A DNA stretch of 6,971 nt from a bacterium BMS3Bbin07 (GTDB lineage: Bacteria; Nitrospirota; Thermodesulfovibrionia; Thermodesulfovibrionales; JdFR-85): positions 1 through 6,971 of the forward strand of contig BDTQ01000289.1 in NCBI GenBank assembly GCA_002898135.1, read 5' to 3'. The notes beneath the pieces are model-generated. The model worked only from the letters and a program-made list of their open reading frames with translations. It made no database searches and was not told the DNA's origin. The position numbers and the translations under genes are program-made. Positions 1 to 6,610 of the stretch are shown here, in pieces (position 1 is the stretch's first letter; each line of letters begins with the position of its first letter).

Positions 1-254
1 TGCTGAAGCAGGGCCAGTATCAGCCCATGCCGATGGATGAGCAGATAATAGTGCTTTATGCGGGGACGCAGGGTTTCCTTGATGACCTTCCGGTTGAGTC
101 TATAGGTAACTTTGAGCAGGGGCTTCTCAGTTATTTCAGGAGTCAAAAGCCTGAAATAAAAGAGGCGATAGTGACTAAGAAAGCCCTTGATGAGGAGCTC
201 AAAAATAAAATTAATGAGGCAATATCAGCCTTTAAATCAACATTTCAGCCTTAA
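1..254 (+). CDS. atpA: F1Fo-ATP synthase subunit alpha, C-terminal fragment (5' truncated by window)
   Basis: The reading frame is open from the left edge (first full codon at 3) to TAA at 252-254, giving the last 83 residues. The visible part is the C-terminal helical domain of the alpha subunit: it begins LKQGQYQPMPMDEQ and continues with IIVLYAGTQGFLDDLPV, both typical of AtpA near its end. Alpha forms the non-catalytic nucleotide-binding positions of the alpha3beta3 hexamer and supplies the arginine finger to beta. The P-loop and the arginine finger lie upstream of the window, so they cannot be checked. The ATG at 27 is internal to the gene and is not a start. It is followed in the usual order by atpG, atpD and atpC, after an unusually wide spacer of 118 bases. 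Identity is secure from motif and context. Confidence 0.96.
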   Translation, partial: LKQGQYQPMPMDEQIIVLYAGTQGFLDDLPVESIGNFEQGLLSYFRSQKPEIKEAIVTKKALDEELKNKINEAISAFKSTFQP

Positions 255-255
255 A

Positions 256-357
256 ATTGAAGATTGAAAAATCGAATGGCATAAATCAGGAGTGGTTAAT
301 CGAAAGACGATTGATGATTGAATGTAAATGAGACTTCTCAAATAGTCAATAGTCAAT
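256..357 (+). repeat. Degenerate 7-base repeats in the atpA-atpG spacer
   Basis: The spacer between atpA and atpG contains short heptamer runs. ATTGAAG/ATTGAAA lies at 256-269, GATTGAT/GATTGAA at 309-322, and AGTCAAT twice at 344-357, which is the same motif in the opposite orientation (reverse complement ATTGACT). The 16-base stretch at 306-321 matches 1238-1253 in the next spacer at 15 of 16 positions. The forward and inverted copies could pair imperfectly in RNA. A small inverted repeat (TGAGA/TCTCA) sits at 329-340. No gene, terminator or clear promoter is visible. The function is unknown; this looks like spreading simple-sequence DNA. Confidence 0.6.
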
Positions 358-372
358 AAAAAAGAGGTACCA

Positions 373-1239
373 ATGGCAACCTTAAGAGATATAAAAAGAA
401 GAATAACCTCAATCAAGAGTACGTCCAAGATAACGAGGGCCATGAAGATGGTCTCTGCCGCCAAGCTCAGGAGGGCGCAGGATGGTATGTTTGCCCTGAG
501 ACCTTATTCGGACAAGATGAGGGAGGTTCTGTTGTCACTTGCACAGCCGGGAGAGCAGGACAGACATCCTCTTCTTAAGATAAGGCCGAGAAAAACTGTG
601 GAGGTTTTAATACTTACAAGTGACAAGGGTCTGTGTGGCGCCTTTAATACCAATGTCTTAAAGGCAGGGGTGAGCCTTGTCAAAGACCTTGAAAATGAGG
701 GTTTTGAACCAAGTATAAGCACTCTTGGCAGAAAGGCCGGGGATTATTTTAAACGTAGAAATATTCCGGTAAGGCAGGCGTGGACCGGACTTTCCGGAAA
801 GATATCATATACATCAGCTCAGGAAATTGCAGTTGATTTAATGGACAAGTATATTAATGAGACTTTTGATGAGTTGTATCTTATATACAATGAATTCAAG
901 TCTGTCGCTTCCCAGAAGGTTACTAAACTGCGCCTTCTACCTTTAGGTGAGGTGGAGCATGAAGAGGAAGATGAGATGAAGGACTTTCTCTTTGAACCTT
1001 CCGAGGCAGAGATATTTAACAGGTTGCTGCCAAAGAGCGTTGAGGTTCAGCTTTACAGAACCATGCTGGAATCCCGGGTTTCAGAAGAGGCGGCAAGGAT
1101 GACGGCTATGGAAAATGCCACACAGAGCGCAGAAGATATGATCGATAGATTGACCCTTGAGTATAATAAGGCGCGTCAGGCAACTATTACCAGGGAACTC
1201 ATGGATATAGTCGGCGGAGCTGAGGCAATAAAGGATTGA
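373..1239 (+). CDS. atpG: F1Fo-ATP synthase subunit gamma
   Basis: A 288-residue protein, the usual length for bacterial gamma, which forms the rotating central shaft of F1 that couples proton flow to ATP synthesis at the inner face of the membrane. The N-terminal helix carries RRITSIKSTSKITRAMKMVS (residues 9-28) followed by AAKLRRAQ, a gamma signature. SDKGLCGAFN (83-92) and YNEFKSVASQKVT (172-184) lie in the central Rossmann-like part. The C-terminal helix has ESRVSEEAARMTAMENAT (233-250) and ARQATITRELMDIVGGAEA (267-285), the standard ending that packs inside the alpha3beta3 ring. The ATG at 373 is preceded by AGAGG (363-367) at 5 bases, and the protein begins MATLRDIKRRI as in the family. 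The TGA stop (1237-1239) lies inside a 7-base repeat, so the last residue and stop are shared with repetitive DNA, but the conserved C-terminus is complete. Confidence 0.98.
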   Translation: MATLRDIKRRITSIKSTSKITRAMKMVSAAKLRRAQDGMFALRPYSDKMREVLLSLAQPGEQDRHPLLKIRPRKTVEVLILTSDKGLCGAFNTNVLKAGVSLVKDLENEGFEPSISTLGRKAGDYFKRRNIPVRQAWTGLSGKISYTSAQEIAVDLMDKYINETFDELYLIYNEFKSVASQKVTKLRLLPLGEVEHEEEDEMKDFLFEPSEAEIFNRLLPKSVEVQLYRTMLESRVSEEAARMTAMENATQSAEDMIDRLTLEYNKARQATITRELMDIVGGAEAIKD

Positions 1240-1350
1240 CGATTGATTATTGACTATTGAAAACTTAATTGTTCTCTCTGCGAACTCTGCGTTCTCTGCG
1301 GTGAAGGATTTTAGGATTGACGATTGACAGTGTTGATTATTGACAATTGG
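1233..1350 (+). repeat. Paired 7-base repeat blocks flanking a 9-base tandem repeat (atpG-atpD spacer)
   Basis: Four consecutive heptamers (GATTGAC, GATTGAT, TATTGAC, TATTGAA) span 1234-1261. A second block at 1315-1350 repeats them: GGATTGACGATTGA occurs at both 1233-1246 and 1314-1327, and TTGATTATTGAC with a near-identical continuation occurs at 1243-1259 and 1333-1349 (one internal mismatch, one end mismatch). The two blocks bracket the CTCTGCG array at 1276-1302. An inverted relative (ACAATCAAT, 1383-1391) lies just before the atpD ribosome binding site. No ORF in this stretch resembles a protein. The structure is repetitive spacer DNA of unknown function inside what should be one polycistronic message. 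Confidence 0.7.
1276..1305 (+). repeat. 9-base tandem repeat, CTCTGCGNN x3
   Basis: Three adjacent units read CTCTGCGAA (1276-1284), CTCTGCGTT (1285-1293) and CTCTGCGGT (1294-1302), followed by GAA. The 7-base core is identical in all three and only the last two bases vary. From memory, similar CTCTGCG-type spacer repeats occur in intergenic DNA of several environmental bacteria, but their origin and role are unclear to me. It is more G+C-rich than the surrounding spacer and lies between two AT-rich heptamer blocks. Confidence 0.7.
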
Positions 1351-1382
1351 AAATAAAAAGGGAATATTCATTTATCAAATAG

Positions 1383-2825
<1,443 letters not shown>

Positions 2826-2826
2826 T

Positions 2827-2846
2827 ATAAACATTAAATGGTTTAT
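2827..2846 (+). other. AT-rich hairpin after the atpD stop codon
   Basis: ATAAAC (2827-2832) can pair with GTTTAT (2841-2846), starting two bases after the atpD TGA. No T-tract follows, so it is not an intrinsic terminator. It may be an mRNA processing or stability element or chance in AT-rich DNA. The rest of the 69-base atpD-atpC spacer is AT-rich and featureless apart from the GGAG ribosome binding site at 2885-2888. Confidence 0.25.
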
Positions 2847-2894
2847 GCTTGAATTGAAAATTATGATGATAGAAATTAAGAAATGGAGTTTTAA

Positions 2895-3314
2895 ATGGCT
2901 GAAAAATTAACCCTTGAGGTGGTGTCACCTTACGGTCTGGTTCTGAAAGAAGAGGTTGATGAGGTAGTTGCTACCGGTTCAGAGGGTGAGTTTGGAGTCT
3001 TGCCGGGACATGTGCCCCTGGTGACCACCCTCAAGATCGGGATGCTTGTGTGTAAAAAGGGTGGAACAGTAAGTTATGTCTTTGTTAATTCCGGTTATGC
3101 AGAGGTTAATGAAGACAGGGTTTTGATCCTTGCAGACAGTGCCGAACGTGCAGAGGATATAGATGTAGAAAGGGCAAAAAATGCAATGAAGCGCGCTGAG
3201 GAGAGGCTGAGAAAGCAGGAAGAGATTGACTTTGCCCGCGCACAGGCTGCACTTGACAGAGCTATAATAAGGGTACAGCTTGCAGAAAAGAAGGGACATC
3301 AAAAATCCCTGTAG
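2895..3314 (+). CDS. atpC: F1Fo-ATP synthase subunit epsilon
   Basis: A 139-residue protein of normal length. Epsilon sits at the foot of the gamma shaft and inhibits ATP hydrolysis. The N-terminal beta-sandwich (about residues 1-86) shows LTLEVVSPYGLVL (5-17), EGEFGVLPGHVPLVT (30-44) and VFVNSGYAEVNEDRVLILAD (62-81). The C-terminal two-helix hairpin (about 87-135) carries IDVERA (89-94), which fits the I/L-D-x-x-R-A ATP-binding motif described for Bacillus-type epsilon, and the second helix has arginines at 122 and 126 as in the ATP-binding form from Bacillus PS3. This suggests ATP-sensitive inhibition, which is inference. ATG at 2895 follows GGAG (2885-2888) at 6 bases; the protein starts MAEKLTLEVVSP as expected. 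The TAG stop (3312-3314) abuts the putative pyr promoter, and no separate atp terminator is visible. Confidence 0.97.
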   Translation: MAEKLTLEVVSPYGLVLKEEVDEVVATGSEGEFGVLPGHVPLVTTLKIGMLVCKKGGTVSYVFVNSGYAEVNEDRVLILADSAERAEDIDVERAKNAMKRAEERLRKQEEIDFARAQAALDRAIIRVQLAEKKGHQKSL

Positions 3315-3344
3315 TTGAAAAAAGTTGCAGATTCATGTTTTAAT
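3315..3344 (+). promoter_or_regulatory. Putative sigma-70-type promoter for the pyr cluster
   Basis: TTGAAA (3315-3320) starts one base after the atpC stop codon, with TTTAAT (3339-3344) after an 18-base spacer; each hexamer matches the consensus at 5 of 6 positions. Transcription would begin near 3351, at the foot of the PyrR-binding stem, which would trim one or two pairs of the 7-pair lower stem. Readthrough from the atp operon is an alternative source of message. Moderate confidence, since AT-rich spacers often contain such matches. Confidence 0.45.
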
Positions 3345-3348
3345 ATTG

Positions 3349-3385
3349 CTGCCTTTAAACTGACCCGGTGAGGCCGGTAAGGCAG
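3349..3385 (+). promoter_or_regulatory. PyrR-binding RNA element (anti-antiterminator stem-loop)
   Basis: The RNA folds as the PyrR binding loop of pyr leaders. The lower stem CTGCCTT (3349-3355) pairs perfectly with AAGGCAG (3379-3385). An internal loop (TAAA, 3356-3359, opposite T3378) follows. The upper stem CTG-A-CC (3360-3365) pairs with GG-C-CGG (3372-3377), with one A/C mismatch and one G-T wobble. It is capped by a 6-base loop, CGGTGA (3366-3371). The conserved core of known sites, UCCNGNGAGGY, appears here as CCCGGTGAGGC. The flanking order TTTAAA ... GAGGC ... AAGG also follows the Bacillus leaders. With UMP-bound PyrR this hairpin would be stabilised, blocking the antiterminator and favouring termination at 3428-3465. 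It stands directly ahead of pyrR itself, as expected for autoregulation. Recognition is by eye from motif, fold and position. Confidence 0.85.
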
Positions 3386-3442
3386 GGGGATCTGAAGATT
3401 ACTCTAAAAACCGCAATTAATGTATTGAAAACCTTTCTCCTG
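3383..3442 (+). promoter_or_regulatory. Putative antiterminator pairing of the pyr leader
   Basis: CAGGGGGA (3383-3390) can pair with TTCTCCTG (3435-3442) over 8 positions, including two G-T wobbles. The left arm takes three bases from the lower stem of the PyrR-binding hairpin and the right arm takes the tip of the terminator's 5' arm, so this pairing excludes both. That is the logic of pyr attenuation: without PyrR-UMP the antiterminator forms and RNA polymerase reads into pyrR. The intervening loop (3391-3434) is AT-rich and shows no strong structure. The competing folds were found by hand and their energies were not calculated. Confidence 0.6.
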
Positions 3443-3465
3443 AAAGCAGGGGGAAAGGTTTTTTT
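3428..3465 (+). terminator. Intrinsic terminator of the pyr attenuator
   Basis: AAAACCTTTCTCC (3428-3440) pairs with GGGGAAAGGTTTT (3450-3462) in a 13-pair stem with one G-T wobble, closing a 9-base loop, and runs into seven T (3459-3465). This is a canonical Rho-independent terminator. It cannot be serving the atp operon alone, because the pyrR start codon follows after 5 bases and the PyrR-binding element stands upstream. The 3' arm (3449-3458, purine-rich) also overlaps the likely pyrR ribosome binding region. Confidence 0.9.
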
Positions 3466-3470
3466 ATGCC

Positions 3471-4001
3471 ATGCCTAAGGAACTTCTTGATAGCAAGGAT
3501 ATGGACAGGACCATTACAAGAATGGCTCACGAGATTCTTGAGAAGAACAGGGGAGTGGAAAGAGTCTGTCTTGTGGGTATTCAGAGGGGTGGAGTTTACC
3601 TGGCTAAAAGGCTTGCCGAGAAGATCAAATTGATAGAAGGGCGGGACGTGCCTGTTGGCGCACTTGATATTGCCCTGTATAGAGATGACCTCAATATCCG
3701 CAAGGAATATCCGGCGGTAAGAAAAACAGACATACCTTTTGAGATAACCGGACAGGTGGTTGTGCTGGTGGATGATGTGTTGTTTACCGGCCGTTCAATA
3801 AGGGCGGCGATGGATGCACTGATGGATATAGGGAGGCCGGCAAGGATTGAACTTGCAGTCCTTATAGACAGGGGACACAGGGAACTGCCTGTACGTGCGG
3901 ACTTTGTGGGAAGAAACATTCCAACTTCTCATGAAGAAAACATAGGTGTTGAATTCTCGGAAGAGGGTGGTAAAGACAGGGTTGTCCTTAACCAGGAATG
4001 A
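3471..4001 (+). CDS. pyrR: PyrR: pyr mRNA-binding attenuation protein / uracil phosphoribosyltransferase
   Basis: A 176-residue protein, close to the usual ~180. PyrR proteins bind pyr leader RNA in response to uridine nucleotides, and many also convert uracil and PRPP to UMP. The PRPP loop is VVLVDDVLFTGRS (97-109), nearly identical to Bacillus PyrR. LVGIQRGGVYLAKRLAEKI (34-52), DIALYRDDL (66-74) and the C-terminal DRGHRELPVRADFVGRNIPT (133-152) are also family signatures. The ATG at 3471 is chosen because the N-terminus (KELLDSKDMDRTITRMAHEI) then aligns with known PyrR. An ATG at 3466 is out of frame, and an in-frame ATG at 3501 would lose conserved sequence. Upstream purines (3449-3458) lie in the terminator arm at long spacing, about 12 bases, so initiation may be weak or structure-dependent. 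It is first in a cluster with pyrB and pyrC, preceded by its own presumed binding site. Confidence 0.97.
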   Translation: MPKELLDSKDMDRTITRMAHEILEKNRGVERVCLVGIQRGGVYLAKRLAEKIKLIEGRDVPVGALDIALYRDDLNIRKEYPAVRKTDIPFEITGQVVVLVDDVLFTGRSIRAAMDALMDIGRPARIELAVLIDRGHRELPVRADFVGRNIPTSHEENIGVEFSEEGGKDRVVLNQE

Positions 4002-4033
4002 GAAGAAACGTTATGAGACAATAGGAGAGTAAG

Positions 4034-4049
4034 GGATTACGTATAATCC
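4034..4049 (+). other. Small inverted repeat in the pyrR-pyrB spacer
   Basis: GGATTA (4034-4039) and TAATCC (4044-4049) form a perfect 6-pair stem with a 4-base loop (CGTA) in the 81-base pyrR-pyrB gap. The right part includes TATAAT (4042-4047), identical to a -10 consensus, but no convincing -35 hexamer stands 16-18 bases upstream, so I do not call a promoter. No T-tract follows, and no PyrR-binding motif is repeated here. Confidence 0.3.
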
Positions 4050-4067
4050 GAAACTTGCAACTTGTAC

Positions 4068-4074
4068 GGGGTGA
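4068..4074 (+). promoter_or_regulatory. Ribosome binding site deciding the GTG start of pyrB
   Basis: GGGGTGA resembles the GGAGGTGA anti-16S complement and ends 8 bases before the GTG at 4083. It supports that GTG as the start, since no in-frame ATG occurs near the conserved N-terminal part of PyrB. Confidence 0.6.
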
Positions 4075-4082
4075 AACAATAA

Positions 4083-5021
4083 GTGAGTGAGACAGGCCAG
4101 CAACTCAGGAACAAGGATATTGTAGGCATAAAAGACCTGTCCTGTGAAGAGATCGAATTAATTTTAAATACTGCGGTGGGTTTCAGGGATGTACTGCGGA
4201 GAGATATCAAGAAGGTCCCGACTCTCAGGGGAAAGACCGTGGTTAATCTCTTTTTTGAACCCTCAACAAGGACGAGGACTTCTTTTGAGCTTGCAGCCAA
4301 AAGGCTCAGCACGGATGTAATAAATTTCTCCGTCTCTGCCAGCTCTGTGGTAAAGGGTGAAAGCCTGATCGATACAGCCATGACGATACAGGCCCTTGGT
4401 GCTGATGTTGTTATTATCAGGCACTCCTCCTCAGGAGTTCCTCACCTCCTTGCAAAACACCTGAATGCCTCGGTAATCAATGCAGGTGACGGCATTAACG
4501 AGCATCCTACCCAGGCGCTTCTTGATGCATTCACGATTATGGAGAAAAACGGCAGGATAAAGGGACTTAGAATTGCCATTGTCGGAGATATCCTGCATAG
4601 CCGTGTTGCGAAGTCCAATATCTACTGTCTCAGGGCGCTGGGTGCAGAGGTCAGACTGATTGGTCCGCCAACCCTAATTCCGGAAGGACTTATTGATCCT
4701 GACATAGAGATATTCCATAACATGGAGGAAGGACTCAGGGGTATTGATGTTGTTATGATGCTGCGTATCCAGATGGAGAGGCAGGACCGGGGGTTTTTCC
4801 CTACTACAGATGAGTATTTCAGACTCTGGGGACTGACCCTGGAGCGGCTTGCTCTTGCAAGGCCGGGTGCAATGGTGATGCATCCCGGTCCAATGAACCG
4901 TGGAATCGAGATAGTCTCGGAAGTTGCAGACAGTCCGCAATCCGTAATTCTCGAACAGGTGACAAACGGTATTGCAGTGAGAATGGCAGTGCTTTATCTG
5001 CTTTCAGGCAGGAGAGGATGA
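4083..5021 (+). CDS. pyrB: Aspartate carbamoyltransferase catalytic subunit
   Basis: A 312-residue protein that joins carbamoyl phosphate and L-aspartate to give N-carbamoyl-L-aspartate, the second step of UMP synthesis, in the cytoplasm. The carbamoyl-phosphate loop is [13 protein letters not shown] (57-69). SVVKGES (88-94) provides the active-site lysine (K91). [12 protein letters not shown] (113-124) follows, then [13 protein letters not shown] (138-150), and the closing loop is MHPGPMNRG (266-274). R174 in DILHSRVA and R228 in MLRIQ correspond to the aspartate-binding arginines. All expected catalytic residues are present and the length is normal for a stand-alone catalytic chain. The start is GTG at 4083 with GGGGTGA upstream. 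No pyrI regulatory-subunit gene is adjacent; pairing with the downstream dihydroorotase, as in some bacterial ATCase-DHOase complexes, is possible but is inference. Expression is probably governed by the pyr leader through cotranscription with pyrR. Confidence 0.98.
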   Translation: MSETGQQLRNKDIVGIKDLSCEEIELILNTAVGFRDVLRRDIKKVPTLRGKTVVNLFFEPSTRTRTSFELAAKRLSTDVINFSVSASSVVKGESLIDTAMTIQALGADVVIIRHSSSGVPHLLAKHLNASVINAGDGINEHPTQALLDAFTIMEKNGRIKGLRIAIVGDILHSRVAKSNIYCLRALGAEVRLIGPPTLIPEGLIDPDIEIFHNMEEGLRGIDVVMMLRIQMERQDRGFFPTTDEYFRLWGLTLERLALARPGAMVMHPGPMNRGIEIVSEVADSPQSVILEQVTNGIAVRMAVLYLLSGRRG

Positions 5022-5067
5022 ATCCGATGGGTCTGTTCGGGATGGATAAAGAGAGGAGTTTGGATAG

Positions 5068-6402
5068 ATGATGGGCAAAAGTTTGAACCTGATAATCAGA
5101 AACGGCCATATAATTGACCCCTCACAAGGGATTGACGGCAAGGGAGACCTGCTGGTTGAGGAGGGAAAGATAAAAGAACTCTCTTTGGATTCAAGTTTAG
5201 GGACTCAGTATGACTCAACACATGAGATTATCGATGCCGGCGGTCTCTATGTCCTTCCGGGGCTTGTTGATATGCATGTTCATCTGAGAGAACCCGGGTT
5301 TGAGTACAAGGAGACCATAAAGACCGGTACAATGGCTGCTGTACGGGGCGGCTTTACCAGTGTGTGCTGCATGCCGAATACAAAGCCGGTTAATGACAAT
5401 GAAACGGTTACCGAGTTTATACTGAGAAAGGCCTATGCTGAGGGTGCATGTTACGTCTATACCATTGGTGCAATTACCAAGGGTCAGAAGGGCGAAGAGC
5501 TTGCCGAGATGGGCATGATGAGAGAGGCCGGGTGTGTGGCATTTTCAGATGACGGCTACCCTGTAATGAACAGTCTCCTGATGAGAAGGGCTCTTGAGTA
5601 CTCGAAAGTTTTTGGTGTGACTATAATTTCACACGCAGAAGACCTGAATCTCTCCTCATGTGGGGTGATGAATGAAGGTACTTTATCGCTTATGCTTGGA
5701 CTCCGGGGTATCCCGGCAGAGGCAGAGGTGATAGCGATAAAGCGCGATATAGAGCTTGCAGCGCTTACCGGTGGAAGACTTCATATTGCACATGTCTCCA
5801 CTGCCGGGGGTGTCAGGGCCATAAGGGAGGCAAGGAAGGACGGGTTAGAAGTTACGGCAGAGACCTGCCCCCATTACTTTACCCTCACAGAGGAGGCAGT
5901 AATGGATTATAATACCAACGCAAAGGTGAATCCTCCGCTGAGGACGGACAGGGACGTTGAGGCCATAAAGGAGGGACTCTCTGATGGTACGATAGATGTT
6001 ATTGCCACTGATCATGCCCCCCACCACATGGATGAAAAACTCTGCGAGTTTGACCGGGCAGCCCCTGGCATCTCCGGCCTTGAAACAGCGCTGCCACTGT
6101 GCCTTGGGCTGGTTGAGGAGGGAGTGTTATCAATGAGTGAGCTTGTCAGGAAGATGGCGCTGAACCCGGCAGGGATTCTCGGAATGGAGAAAGGAAGCCT
6201 GAAAAAAGATTCAACGGCAGATATTGTTTTAGTAGACTCACACAGAGAGTTTACAGTGGATTCCGGAGAGTTTGTCTCAATGGGTAAAAATACACCTTTT
6301 GAGGGCCGGCAATTAAAGGGCGGACCTGTTGCTGTTATTTGTAAGGGAAGGATTTATAACATGGATAACGGAATTCTCAGGGATATACAGTCTTTTATCT
6401 AA
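5068..6402 (+). CDS. pyrC: Dihydroorotase, class I
   Basis: A 444-residue zinc amidohydrolase that cyclises N-carbamoyl-L-aspartate to dihydroorotate, step 3 of UMP synthesis. The TIM-barrel metal site is complete: DMHVHLREPG (69-77 region, H70 and H72), the AFSDDG loop (158-163, bridging aspartate D161), H189 in IISHAE, H242 in HIAHVSTAGG, and the catalytic D315 in ATDHAPHH (313-320). CMPNTKPV (101-108) is the substrate-loop signature. NPPLRTDRDV (288-297) and the late beta-strand segment TADIVLVD (383-390) are also typical. Length and the FSDDG motif indicate the class I (long) type rather than the short E. coli type, and the catalytic residues argue against an inactive pseudo-dihydroorotase. 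Two adjacent ATGs (5068 and 5071) are possible starts; AGGAG (5054-5058) is 9 bases before the first. It follows pyrB by 46 bases. carA and carB do not follow. Confidence 0.98.
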   Translation: MMGKSLNLIIRNGHIIDPSQGIDGKGDLLVEEGKIKELSLDSSLGTQYDSTHEIIDAGGLYVLPGLVDMHVHLREPGFEYKETIKTGTMAAVRGGFTSVCCMPNTKPVNDNETVTEFILRKAYAEGACYVYTIGAITKGQKGEELAEMGMMREAGCVAFSDDGYPVMNSLLMRRALEYSKVFGVTIISHAEDLNLSSCGVMNEGTLSLMLGLRGIPAEAEVIAIKRDIELAALTGGRLHIAHVSTAGGVRAIREARKDGLEVTAETCPHYFTLTEEAVMDYNTNAKVNPPLRTDRDVEAIKEGLSDGTIDVIATDHAPHHMDEKLCEFDRAAPGISGLETALPLCLGLVEEGVLSMSELVRKMALNPAGILGMEKGSLKKDSTADIVLVDSHREFTVDSGEFVSMGKNTPFEGRQLKGGPVAVICKGRIYNMDNGILRDIQSFI

Positions 6403-6403
6403 C

Positions 6404-6439
6404 GTCCCTGTTCAGTCTTCTTCTGTCTGTTTCAGGGGC
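6404..6439 (+). terminator. Possible hairpin ending the pyr transcript (weak)
   Basis: GTCCCTG (6404-6410), right after the pyrC stop codon, pairs with CAGGGGC (6433-6439) over 7 positions including one G-T wobble. The 22-base loop is pyrimidine-rich and no T-tract follows, so this is not a canonical intrinsic terminator. It sits where the pyr unit should end, because a strong promoter for the next gene begins at 6456. Confidence 0.25.
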
Positions 6440-6455
6440 AGTATAACTTCCGTAC

Positions 6456-6485
6456 TTGACATGCCTGGTTTTGAAATAATATAAT
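6456..6485 (+). promoter_or_regulatory. Consensus sigma-70-type promoter for the cytochrome gene
   Basis: TTGACA (6456-6461) and TATAAT (6480-6485) are both perfect consensus hexamers, 18 bases apart. Transcription should start near 6492, giving an untranslated leader of about 130 bases before the cytochrome ATG at 6624. This separates the cytochrome gene from the pyr cluster and implies strong basal transcription. Confidence 0.8.
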
Positions 6486-6524
6486 TTAGACTTTTAATCT
6501 CTATTATGAGAGGAAGGAGGTGTT

Positions 6525-6596
6525 TTGGCAGGAAAGCATATACTTGTTGATATAAATAATCGGGGTTACTCTGATTGCTGTCAAAGAAAACTTTAA
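6525..6596 (+). CDS. Possible 23-codon leader ORF (TTG start)
   Basis: AAGGAGGTG (6514-6522), a near-perfect Shine-Dalgarno, is followed after a short gap by TTG at 6525 opening a frame that ends with TAA at 6594-6596. The peptide would read MAGKHILVDINNRGYSD then CCQRKL. It lies wholly within the leader downstream of the consensus promoter and ends 27 bases before the cytochrome ATG. A hairpin (AAACT 6588-6592 with AGTTT 6598-6602) places the stop codon in its loop. The spacing of the ribosome site to TTG (4 bases after GGAGG) is on the short side. It could be a translated regulatory leader peptide, a decayed gene start (the first residues vaguely recall response-regulator N-termini such as the KHILVVDD type), or a chance frame. 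I do not recognise a function. Confidence 0.3.
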   Translation: MAGKHILVDINNRGYSDCCQRKL

Positions 6597-6610
6597 GAGT
6601 TTCATAATTT

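Noticed and set aside
1081..1371. 96-codon minus-strand frame crossing the atpG-atpD spacer
   Set aside because: Its translation is mostly the heptamer and CTCTGCG repeats read in reverse (IVNNQ and AENAEFAER-like stretches), so it is a repeat artefact.
3466..3633. 55-codon frame from the ATG 5 bases upstream of the pyrR start
   Set aside because: It is out of frame with pyrR and the peptide is unlike any family I know. It is mentioned only as a possible competitor for initiation.
4019..4047. Internal promoter before pyrB based on TATAAT at 4042-4047
   Set aside because: The -10 match is perfect but no acceptable -35 hexamer stands at the right distance, and the match lies in a small inverted repeat.
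6526..6545. Sigma-54 site (TGGCA-type) in the cytochrome leader
   Set aside because: TGGCAGGAAAGCAT lacks the TTGC element at the required spacing, and it lies downstream of a perfect sigma-70-type promoter.
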